DNA from: a virus | Strand: one strand, 5' to 3' | IMG/VR virus record: IMGVR_UViG_3300038962_000081 | Span: 1 to 28,703 of that record | Length of the DNA stretch: 28,703 nt | Shown: piece after piece, positions 23,692 through 28,703 of the stretch | Position numbering within the stretch: the first letter of the stretch is position 1 | Layout of the letters: each line of letters starts with the position of its first letter | Translations under genes and position numbers: made by a program | Notes under the pieces: model-generated | Told to the model about the DNA's origin: nothing | Databases searched by the model: none | The model's input: only the letters and a program-made list of their open reading frames with translations

Positions 23692-24186
23692 ATGTTTTTA
23701 TCTAAAAACTTTACACTAAATGAGCTAACATATTCTGCTACAGCATTACGACTTGGAATAAATAATGACCCCTCTAAGGAAGGAATATATAAATTGACCT
23801 TATTAGCCGCTGAGCTTTTACAACCACTCAGGAATGAAGTGGGTTCTATTCGCATAACTAGCGGCTATAGGTCACCCCAGCTTTCAGAAGCTATTGGATC
23901 GAGTAGTAATTCACAACATTGTCGATATGAAGCAGTGGATATGCAGTTTGTTAAAAGGGGTAAAATGGATAATATTGTTATATACAATGCACTAATAGAA
24001 TTAGATTTAGATTATGATCAATGTATATTAGAATTTGGATCAAGCACCAAATCTATTGACGGCGATCCTGCATGGGTTCACCTTAGTTGGAAGATTAGCG
24101 ACAATAGAAGGCAAACACTGGTTGCTTATAAAGATGAAAACAACCAAACTAAATATAGACCTAAAATCAATTATAATTGTCTATGA
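23692..24186 (+). CDS. Peptidase M15 endolysin
   Basis: A 164-residue Peptidase_M15_3-type protein. Visible elements are ITSGYRSPQL near residues 55-64, the zinc-binding SQHCRYEAVD near 74-83 (His76 and Asp83) and WVHLSW with His130 near 128-133. The family cleaves L-Ala-D-Glu or D-Ala-containing peptidoglycan crosslinks. The usual Gly of SxHxxGxAxD is Tyr79 here. There is no signal peptide, so it would need a holin, consistent with the next gene. Its stop overlaps the holin ATG (ATGA). Confidence 0.9.
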   Translation: MFLSKNFTLNELTYSATALRLGINNDPSKEGIYKLTLLAAELLQPLRNEVGSIRITSGYRSPQLSEAIGSSSNSQHCRYEAVDMQFVKRGKMDNIVIYNALIELDLDYDQCILEFGSSTKSIDGDPAWVHLSWKISDNRRQTLVAYKDENNQTKYRPKINYNCL

Positions 24187-24563
24187 GAATACTTAAAAAA
24201 CTTTTTGGAAATATATCGCTTGATGTTAATAACTTGGTTGATAATGTTGTAACGACTGATGAAGAAAGAAAGACATTAAAGGTTAAATTGAAACAAGTTT
24301 TAGCCCAAGCTGAAAGTTCAGCACAAGAACAGGTTACTAGAAGATGGGAAGCTGACAGCAAAGCAGGTTGGTTACCTGCAAACATAAGACCATTGACATT
24401 GGTATTTTTAACATTAGTGTTTGTTATAATATCTATGTTTGACGGCAATATTGGAGAATTTGCAATATCAGATGCATATATTCCAATATATCAAACTCTA
24501 TTGCTTTGTGTATACTCTGCATATTTTGCGGGTAGGAGCATAGAGAAAATTAAAAATAAATAA
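24183..24563 (+). CDS. 3-TM holin family protein
   Basis: Counting from ATG 24183, the 126-residue protein has a charged helical N-terminal half. A WLPANIRPLTLVFLTLVFVI block (about 61-80) starts the membrane part and matches the 3TM-holin pattern (W-x-x-N-x-R-P-x-T). A further hydrophobic segment (IYQTLLLCVYSAYFAGRSI) precedes a basic tail. Directly after the endolysin, this is the strongest holin candidate. A TTG two codons upstream is in frame but ATG gives the typical ATGA overlap. Confidence 0.8.
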   Translation: MRILKKLFGNISLDVNNLVDNVVTTDEERKTLKVKLKQVLAQAESSAQEQVTRRWEADSKAGWLPANIRPLTLVFLTLVFVIISMFDGNIGEFAISDAYIPIYQTLLLCVYSAYFAGRSIEKIKNK

Positions 24564-24594
24564 AATAGAAAATCAAAAAGAATACCGCCCTAGA

Positions 24595-25311
24595 TTGTCC
24601 GAGTCAGAATATGACTTAATCAAATCTATTAGGTCTACCAAAACCCGCAATATTCTGGTTGTGGGTGATCTTCATTGTCCCTTTGACCTAGACGAATACC
24701 TTGACCATTGTGTAGAACAATATTATAAATGGAATTGTAACCAAGTTATTTTTATAGGTGACATTATTGATTCACACGGATTCAGTTACCATGAGCCAGA
24801 CCCAGACGGACTTAGTGCGGGTGATGAGTTGAAATATGCAATTAAAAGAGTAGCTAGGTGGTATAAAGCATTCAATAACGATACAGTTCCAAATGGTATA
24901 GATGTTTGTGTAGGCAACCATGATAGAATGGCTGCTCGTAAAAGTATGACAGGGGGAATCCCCTCTGCTTGGATTAGAGGTTACAATGAAGTTTTAAATA
25001 CACCTGATTGGAATTGGGTTGAAAGTGTTATATATGATGATGTCTTATATGAACATGGAGAAGGGGGACAGGCATACACAAAAGCAAAAAACAATATGAT
25101 GTCAAGTGTTTGCGGACATACACATACAGAGGGATATGTAAGGTGGTTGGTTGGGAAAAAATTTAGAGTTTTCGCCTGTCAAACAGGTGTAGGAATAAAC
25201 CATAAAAGTTATGCCGCAGCTTATGCTAAAAATTTTAAACGACAAGTGATTGGTTGTGCGGTTGTTTTGAATAATGGAAAATTACCCATATCTTTACTTA
25301 TGCAACTATGA
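24595..25311 (+). CDS. Calcineurin-like metallophosphatase
   Basis: All metallophosphoesterase motifs are present: VVGDLHCPF near 22-30 (Asp25, His27), IGDIIDSHG near 54-62, VGNHDR near 106-111, YEHGEG near 152-157 and CGHTHTEG near 173-180. The substrate is unknown; DNA/RNA ends or nucleotides are possible. No ATG precedes the first motif: the only common start is TTG 24595. The codons just upstream (YRPR, then LSESEYDLI) also look protein-like, so the true start may be a rare codon between 24556 and 24565. It is coupled to the next gene by ATGA. Confidence 0.85.
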   Translation: MSESEYDLIKSIRSTKTRNILVVGDLHCPFDLDEYLDHCVEQYYKWNCNQVIFIGDIIDSHGFSYHEPDPDGLSAGDELKYAIKRVARWYKAFNNDTVPNGIDVCVGNHDRMAARKSMTGGIPSAWIRGYNEVLNTPDWNWVESVIYDDVLYEHGEGGQAYTKAKNNMMSSVCGHTHTEGYVRWLVGKKFRVFACQTGVGINHKSYAAAYAKNFKRQVIGCAVVLNNGKLPISLLMQL

Positions 25312-25532
25312 AAAAATCAATGACAAAATATTACACAAACAAAAGCATTAAAGCAAAGATAGATAGATTATTGCACAGAATGGCTATAATTGTTGCTGAT
25401 AAAGACACAGGAGCTAAAAATGATTTTGGTAAAAAAACTAAAATAGAATTAAAGACAATAGAAAAAAAGATCAAAGAAATTGATGAAAAATTTTATGATC
25501 TGATTTGTCCTTATGGATATTTAGATACTTAA
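25308..25532 (+). CDS. Hypothetical Lys-rich protein, 74 aa
   Basis: A basic, helical small protein (TNKSIKAKIDRLLHRMAIIV early, then a Lys/Glu helix with KTIEKKIKEIDEKFYDL) ending in CPYGYLDT. No family was recognised. It begins by ATGA overlap with the metallophosphatase gene. The heptad-like spacing of Ile and Leu in the second half suggests a short coiled coil. Confidence 0.65.
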   Translation: MKKSMTKYYTNKSIKAKIDRLLHRMAIIVADKDTGAKNDFGKKTKIELKTIEKKIKEIDEKFYDLICPYGYLDT

Positions 25533-25547
25533 TTTTGAAATTAAAAA

Positions 25548-25685
25548 ATGGAAAAGTTGAATAACATATATACAGAGAAACTTCAACTTGGTGCTTATTA
25601 TACTTATGATAAAAATAATAATAGAGTTTATGATATTAAAGGTATAAGAAAGGACTTTAAGAGGTTGATCGACAAATTGAAATAG
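25548..25685 (+). CDS. Hypothetical protein, 45 aa, last gene of the rightward block
   Basis: A short open frame with a Tyr-rich middle (LQLGAYYTYDKNNNRVYDIK) and a basic C-terminus. Its stop lies 1 nt from the stop of the leftward block, making a tight convergent junction. I see no clear stem-and-T-tract terminator in the junction. Position and size support it moderately. Confidence 0.5.
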   Translation: MEKLNNIYTEKLQLGAYYTYDKNNNRVYDIKGIRKDFKRLIDKLK

Positions 25686-25686
25686 A

Positions 25687-26001
25687 TTAATAGGGTTGTA
25701 TTCCGTATTCTTCTTCAAACATTTCTTTTTGAATTTCCAAAAATTCTGCAGAAGTGTATAGGGTAGGTATGCTATCAGCATCAATTATTTCCTTTCCTTT
25801 ATATAGCTTAGTTCTTAGATTTGCAATATAATCTCCCCTTTGTGCTTTATTGATTACCTCTGTCCAATTTTTAAAGTTTCTCATATTGTCAAACAATACT
25901 GTTCTGTAACTTTTTTCACCTTTAAAAAATACATAGAAGATTTGACCGCCATGCTTTGAATTATATGTTTTGCTTATTTTAACAAATTGTAATGTTTTCA
26001 T
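25687..26001 (-). CDS. Hypothetical early protein, 104 aa
   Basis: The last gene of the leftward block. It has an N-terminal beta-rich part (LQFVKISKTYNSKHGGQIFY, then FFKGEKSYRTVLFD) and a C-terminal helix ending in EMFEEEYGIQPY. No signal peptide, membrane segment or known motif is seen. It begins with ATGA overlap with the upstream gene. A single-domain DNA mimic or host-protein inhibitor would be compatible, but nothing specific shows it. Confidence 0.65.
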   Translation of the reverse strand: MKTLQFVKISKTYNSKHGGQIFYVFFKGEKSYRTVLFDNMRNFKNWTEVINKAQRGDYIANLRTKLYKGKEIIDADSIPTLYTSAEFLEIQKEMFEEEYGIQPY

Positions 26002-26180
26002 AATTCTTTAATATATTTAATTGTTTGCTTTTTAACATATTTAATATCTATCCACTGTAATAGTTCAAAAGCATCTAAAACTATTGTGAAATCTTTTCCA
26101 TTTTCATCTTTACCGCTTAATCCTACTTCATTATCTGAGCAATAAAAAGTGTTTATGTCATGTAAATTTTTATATTTCAT
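25998..26180 (-). CDS. Hypothetical early protein, 60 aa
   Basis: A small mixed alpha/beta protein with DNEVGLSGKDENGKDFTIVL followed by a helix (DAFELLQWIDIKYVKKQ) and a basic end. The DFTIVLDAFELLQWID block recalls short phage proteins of Bacteroidota, but I cannot name a family. It overlaps both neighbours by 4 nt, so translation of the block is coupled. Confidence 0.6.
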   Translation of the reverse strand: MKYKNLHDINTFYCSDNEVGLSGKDENGKDFTIVLDAFELLQWIDIKYVKKQTIKYIKEL

Positions 26181-26437
26181 TTTATAAGTTCTTTAAAGTT
26201 AACACCATTAAAATACATTCCATCATCTTCACCTTGTTCGTGGTGTGTTATATATTTAAATGTATTTTCATTATCTATTAGTCTATATATAAATTTATCT
26301 AGCTGTTCTTCTGTTCCTCTAAACTCAATGCGACCATATCTACAAGATAAATCAGATATTTCTATTCCTTTTATGAAGGGATCATCTACTGTTGTATTAA
26401 AATATCCCTTACCTTTTATAATATATTTTTTAATCAT
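26177..26437 (-). CDS. Hypothetical early protein, 86 aa
   Basis: The protein starts MIKKYIIKGKGYFNTTV and has alternating beta-like stretches (ISDLSCRYGRIEFRGTEEQL) and an acidic middle (HHEQGEDDGMYFNG). It may be a single-domain fold related to small phage regulators, but no family was recognised. It overlaps the 49-aa gene upstream by 8 nt and the 60-aa gene downstream by 4 nt. Confidence 0.6.
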   Translation of the reverse strand: MIKKYIIKGKGYFNTTVDDPFIKGIEISDLSCRYGRIEFRGTEEQLDKFIYRLIDNENTFKYITHHEQGEDDGMYFNGVNFKELIK

Positions 26438-26579
26438 TTGTAGTTAATTTTTCAAATATTACTTCAGTTCCTATAGAACCCGTTAGCAGCTTCCAGTCAG
26501 GATTGTTTTTGTATTCTAACCATTTTAAGCGACCATCTTTCGTTGATAGGTCAACTGTTGTTATTTCTATTGTTCTCAT
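26430..26579 (-). CDS. Hypothetical early protein, 49 aa
   Basis: A 49-residue frame (MRTIEITTVDLSTKDGRLKW and so on, ending EVIFEKLTTND) fills the gap between two listed leftward genes. Its start overlaps the upstream stop by ATGA and its end overlaps the next ATG by 8 nt. These matched overlaps on both sides are the evidence. No function is recognised. Confidence 0.6.
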   Translation of the reverse strand: MRTIEITTVDLSTKDGRLKWLEYKNNPDWKLLTGSIGTEVIFEKLTTND

Positions 26580-26761
26580 TGCAAAGTAATTTTAGTTTCA
26601 CCTTCAGTTGATAATTCTTTTTGATACCCCCTAGTTTTTTCTAATAATACATTAATAGAATCAACATCATAAAACATTCCTTCTCTTTTAGCTTCTTGTC
26701 TTTGTTTTATTAGTTTAATTTCTAGAGCATCTAGTGCTAATAATATAATTGATTTATTCAT
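26576..26761 (-). CDS. Hypothetical early protein, 61 aa
   Basis: An alpha-helical protein with a hydrophobic N-terminal helix (IILLALDALEIKLIKQRQEA) and a charged second helix containing GMFYDVDSINVLLEKTRGYQ. No family was recognised. It lies 26 nt after the first gene of the block and is coupled by ATGA to the next one. Confidence 0.6.
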   Translation of the reverse strand: MNKSIILLALDALEIKLIKQRQEAKREGMFYDVDSINVLLEKTRGYQKELSTEGETKITLQ

Positions 26762-26787
26762 TTTTATTTATTTTAAATTAATATTTA

Positions 26788-26976
26788 TTATACTTCAAAC
26801 TCTAAATTTCTCATTTCTAACTCATCCATAAAAGTAAAAAAATGATTTTCTGACTTAAAAGTAAATACATTGCTAAATTCCATTTCAAATGATAATTGTA
26901 AATCGTGTGCTAATCTTGTTGCTTCTAATGTGTCTCTTAATGAAGTCTCGATTTTAAAAAGTTCTAAATTTTCCAT
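26788..26976 (-). CDS. Hypothetical early protein, 62 aa, first of the leftward block
   Basis: A short acidic protein (MENLELFKIETSLRDTLEAT early, then an aromatic-rich FTFKSENHFFTFMDELEMRN end). Net negative charge and small size recall phage inhibitors of host proteins, but this is only a resemblance. It follows the leftward promoter with a leader of about 24 nt. Confidence 0.6.
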   Translation of the reverse strand: MENLELFKIETSLRDTLEATRLAHDLQLSFEMEFSNVFTFKSENHFFTFMDELEMRNLEFEV

Positions 26977-27005
26977 TTTTAATAATTTTTAAATTAATAA
27001 TAATA

Positions 27006-27037
27006 CAAATATATAAAGAATTTTTAATATATAGCTA
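27006..27037 (-). promoter_or_regulatory. Leftward Bacteroidota-type promoter
   Basis: On the minus strand a perfect -7 box, TATATTTG, lies at 27013-27006. A weak -33 box, TAG instead of TTG, lies 21 nt upstream at 27037-27035. The transcript would start near 27000 and reach the first leftward ATG (26976) after about 24 nt. Confidence 0.5.
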
Positions 27038-27053
27038 TTAAATGTAAAAAAAA

Positions 27054-27095
27054 GTTAATAAGTTATTAACATATTGATTGTTAATAAGTATTAAA
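27054..27095. promoter_or_regulatory. Operator pair: palindrome and half-conserved copy
   Basis: GTTAATAAGTTATTAAC at 27054-27070 is a perfect 8-bp inverted repeat with one central base. A second copy sharing its first ten bases, GTTAATAAGT, with a degenerate right half, starts at 27080, 26 bp further on. The pair lies between the divergent promoters, so it is a natural binding site for the HTH protein encoded at 27159. Confidence 0.6.
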
Positions 27096-27100
27096 TTATT

Positions 27101-27133
27101 TTGTTTATATATTAAAAAGATTTATTATGTTTG
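27101..27133 (+). promoter_or_regulatory. Rightward Bacteroidota-type promoter
   Basis: TTG at 27101-27103, a 22-nt spacer, then a perfect -7 box TATGTTTG at 27126-27133. The transcript would start near 27139 and give a leader of about 20 nt before the HTH gene. A weaker alternative (TTG 27074, TTATTTTG 27096-27103) overlaps the second operator copy. Confidence 0.65.
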
Positions 27134-27158
27134 CTTATTAATTATAAATATATATAAT

Positions 27159-27374
27159 ATGACAGCGAATGAAAGAAGGCAGGACATTATTAGTTTTGCT
27201 ATGTATAAAAATAAGATAAATAAATTACAATTAGCAAAAGCACTTGGTTTATCATATCCAACAATGCTAGCTAAATTAAAAAACACAGGTTCATTTAAAC
27301 TAAGTGAATTTGAAAGTCTTTGTAATTATTTAAATATTGGACTAAATGAATTTATAAACCCCTTAAATGATTAA
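27159..27374 (+). CDS. Small HTH DNA-binding protein (Cro-like)
   Basis: Counting from ATG 27159, the 71-residue protein consists almost only of a helix-turn-helix domain: KLQLAKALGLSYPTMLAKLK (about 23-42) is the HTH pair, followed by FKLSEFESLCNYLNIGLNEF. Size and fold match Cro-type repressors. The frame is open upstream to 27078, but that region holds the promoter, so the ATG is used. It directly follows the operator-promoter region and probably controls both divergent transcripts. Confidence 0.75.
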   Translation: MTANERRQDIISFAMYKNKINKLQLAKALGLSYPTMLAKLKNTGSFKLSEFESLCNYLNIGLNEFINPLND

Positions 27375-27375
27375 T

Positions 27376-27765
27376 ATGGAAACAAAAAAAGATATTTTAA
27401 ATAGATTATTTGTAGAAAATAATTTAACAGATGAAGATGTGTTTTCACACAAGTTCTATAATATCATAACAAGGTCTGGAATTGACAAGATTATGGCAGC
27501 AAATGATATAAAAATTTGTTATAATTTAGAGTATAATTCAATAGACTGTAAATGTATTATAATAAAAGCAAAAGCAACAATGGGAGATAAATCTATTGAA
27601 ACCTATGGCGAAGCATCACCATCTAACAATCAAAATAGTTATCCAGTTGCAATGGCTGAGAAAAGAGCAATGAGCAGAGCCTGTTTAAAGTTGGCGGGAT
27701 TCTATGAACATCAAGTCTTTGGCGAAGATGAAGCTGAAGCATTTAAACGAAGTAATAATCAATAA
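27376..27765 (+). CDS. Uncharacterised protein before SSB, possible ssDNA-annealing family
   Basis: The protein starts METKKDILNRLFVENNLTDE and has a core with FYNIITRSGIDKIM, YGEASPSNN and YPVAMAEKRAMSRACLKLAG. The last block (aligned Glu-Lys-Arg-Ala followed by a Leu/Gly helix) loosely recalls ERF/Rad52-type annealing proteins, where a similar A-E-x-R-A-x-x-R-A-L pattern is seen. The similarity is weak and from memory. An ATG at 27367 is in frame, but 27376 avoids overlap with the HTH gene. It lies 11 nt upstream of the SSB-like gene, which supports a DNA-recombination role. Confidence 0.55.
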   Translation: METKKDILNRLFVENNLTDEDVFSHKFYNIITRSGIDKIMAANDIKICYNLEYNSIDCKCIIIKAKATMGDKSIETYGEASPSNNQNSYPVAMAEKRAMSRACLKLAGFYEHQVFGEDEAEAFKRSNNQ

Positions 27766-27776
27766 ATAAATAAGAT

Positions 27777-28139
27777 ATGTATAAAATTAGAGGAAAAATA
27801 ATAAATGTAGAAGATCAAGAAATTAATACACAAAAAGGTAATTTTTTAAAAAAGCTAATAACCATTGAAGAAACTAAAACAGGATTTAATCATGTTCAAC
27901 AGTTTGAAATCTTTGGTGAAGAAAGTATTAAAAAAATAGAACATTCAAAAAAAATAGCTCAAGGACAGTATGTTAATCTAGATTTTTATATAAAAAGCAG
28001 AGAGTATAATGGAAAGTTCTACAATACATTAATGATAATGGATCTTAATATTGAAGAAAATTCAACTATTGAAAATATTGCAGACAATTTAAATAAAGAG
28101 AATGACAAAATGCCTTTTGAGAATATTGCCCCCTTTTAA
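27777..28139 (+). CDS. DUF3127-like single-stranded DNA-binding protein
   Basis: A 120-residue OB-fold protein: YKIRGKIINVEDQEINTQKG at the N-terminus, FLKKLITIEE, FEIFGEESIKKI, then NLDFYIKSREYNGKFYNTLM, the diagnostic SREYNGKxY block of DUF3127. The acidic-hydrophobic C-terminus (MPFENIAPF) resembles the SSB tail that recruits replication proteins. It is the likely phage SSB and the last gene before the long hairpin. Confidence 0.8.
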   Translation: MYKIRGKIINVEDQEINTQKGNFLKKLITIEETKTGFNHVQQFEIFGEESIKKIEHSKKIAQGQYVNLDFYIKSREYNGKFYNTLMIMDLNIEENSTIENIADNLNKENDKMPFENIAPF

Positions 28140-28148
28140 TTAATGTTC

Positions 28149-28216
28149 AGATAGTGCCTATGCTAAGTTTTTTTTTATTATTTAGTTTAAGTTGTTGTTT
28201 AGTATAGGCATTATCT
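28149..28216 (+). ncRNA. Long hairpin with 18-bp stem, RNA element candidate
   Basis: The arm at 28149-28166 (AGATAGTGCCTATGCTAA) pairs along its whole length with 28199-28216. Sixteen pairs are Watson-Crick and two are G-U, across a 32-nt loop. Both wobbles are G-U only if the plus strand is transcribed, so the conserved form would be RNA. A T9 tract sits in the loop, not after the stem, so it is not a standard terminator. A host-like promoter (TTG 28195, TATATTTA 28219-28226) overlaps the 3' arm. Confidence 0.65.
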
Positions 28217-28231
28217 ATTATATTTATATCT

Positions 28232-28703
28232 ATGAAAAAAACCTATTTTAATCACGATTCCTCTGCTAGATTGGATATTAGAGTTATAAAGCTAAGATCA
28301 AAACTATCCTATGAAGGCTATGGTATTTTTTGGGCAATATTAGAATTATTGTTTACAGAAGAAAATAAACTTTGTATTGATGATTATGAAACTATTGCAT
28401 TTGGTTTACAATGTGATGCTAAGATACTAAAACAAGTAATTGAAGACTTTGATTTATTTATTATTGAAGACAATTACTTTTATTCTAAGAGGTTAAATAG
28501 TCACATAGAAGAAATAAATAACAAATCAAAAAAAGCAAAAGAGAATGCTAAAAAAAGATGGAATAATACGACAGCAATACGGCCGCATAGCGACCGCAAT
28601 GCTAGTAAAAGTATAAGTAAAGAAGACAAGAGCAAAGTAAATAAAAGCAATTATTATAATGATATTCCTTTTCCAAATTATTATGATATTCATTATGCTA
28701 AAA
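28232..28703 (+). CDS. DUF4373 (Lin1244/Lin1753-like) protein, N-terminal part; replication initiator candidate
   Basis: The gene starts at ATG 28232 and continues at position 1 after closure, giving 194 residues in total. The N-terminal domain (about 1-90: HDSSARLDIRVIKLRSKLSY, GYGIFWAILELL, then an acidic helix) is the DUF4373 domain found in DnaD-like phage and plasmid replication proteins. A basic segment (KKAKENAKKRW near 101-111) and a linker (about 112-130) follow. With no polymerase, helicase or primase gene seen, it is the best replication-initiator candidate. It lies just downstream of the long hairpin. Confidence 0.8.
   Translation, partial: MKKTYFNHDSSARLDIRVIKLRSKLSYEGYGIFWAILELLFTEENKLCIDDYETIAFGLQCDAKILKQVIEDFDLFIIEDNYFYSKRLNSHIEEINNKSKKAKENAKKRWNNTTAIRPHSDRNASKSISKEDKSKVNKSNYYNDIPFPNYYDIHYAK
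28570..28603. other. GC-rich patch in the DUF4373 linker, origin candidate
   Basis: This 34-nt stretch holds 20 G/C bases in a genome that is about one-third G/C. It contains GCAAT at 28574 and 28596 and CCGCA at 28583 and 28594, 11 bp apart, one helical turn. It encodes the linker TAIRPHSDRNAS of the candidate initiator, comparable to the origin inside lambda gene O. Confidence 0.35.
28649..28703. repeat. Terminal direct repeat, right copy (circular closure)
   Basis: These 55 bases equal 1-55 exactly. Counting from the DUF4373 start at 28232, codon boundaries coincide at 28649 and at position 1, so the frame is kept over the joint. Confidence 0.95.

Noticed and set aside
1-28703. Lysogeny, CRISPR, tRNA or insertion sequence content
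   Set aside because: No integrase or recombinase motifs, no regularly spaced repeats, no cloverleaf with CCA-like end and no transposase were seen. The HTH protein alone does not show lysogeny.
28649-28703. Terminal repeat as a biological direct terminal repeat or att site
   Set aside because: It is short, lies inside a coding gene, and its 55-nt length equals a common assembly k-mer, so an assembly overlap is the simpler explanation.

Overview
The window is an essentially complete, circularly closed genome of a small tailed phage (class Caudoviricetes). The first 55 bases (1-55) are repeated exactly as the last 55 (28649-28703). One gene (DUF4373 family, 194 aa) runs through this junction in frame, so the unit genome is about 28,648 bp. 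The host is most likely a member of the Bacteroidota, probably a flavobacterium. Supporting this: the DNA is AT-rich; starts rarely show a Shine-Dalgarno sequence; perfect TAnnTTTG -7 boxes occur in the control region; the exported protein has an FG|Q-type cleavage site; and many proteins belong to families I know mainly from Bacteroidota phages (DUF4373, DUF3127-like SSB, XkdF-like protease, DUF6712-like connector). No integrase, excisionase, tRNA, CRISPR array or insertion sequence was seen.

Layout. A divergent control region (26977-27158) holds a leftward and a rightward promoter with a palindromic operator pair. The leftward block (26976 down to 25687) is six short overlapping genes of unknown function. 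The rightward block starts with a Cro-sized HTH protein, an uncharacterised protein and an SSB-like protein. After a long hairpin it continues through the closure into DUF4373, a VRR-NUC nuclease, small unknown proteins, a sigma-like factor, zinc-ribbon and HNH proteins, ParB, and an ABC-ATPase/GNAT fusion. TerS and TerL follow at 4250-5729.

The morphogenesis region has an unusual order. Tail chaperone (with a likely -1 frameshift product), tail completion, tail and tail-tip proteins and the tape measure come first. Protease, scaffold, major capsid and tail tube follow, then two tandem paralogues, a portal carrying a MuF-like C-terminus, a connector and a minor structural protein. The lysis and surface region (21824-24563) encodes an exported barrel-like protein, small membrane proteins, a thioredoxin-like protein, an M15 peptidase and a 3-TM holin-like protein. 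A metallophosphatase and two small proteins close the rightward block.

Main discoveries. (1) A bipartite motif, AAACA-N11-TTTATATTTAT, occurs four times with identical spacing, each just upstream of a structural gene and once directly after a terminator. It looks like a phage-specific late promoter, possibly read by the phage's own sigma-like protein. (2) The ABC-ATPase/GNAT fusion next to ParB is a candidate Mom-like DNA-modification module; it has an in-frame A10 run at the domain boundary where a -1 slip would give an ABC-only protein. (3) An 18-bp stem with two G-U pairs lies upstream of the replication-type gene. (4) A GC-rich patch inside the DUF4373 linker is a possible origin.
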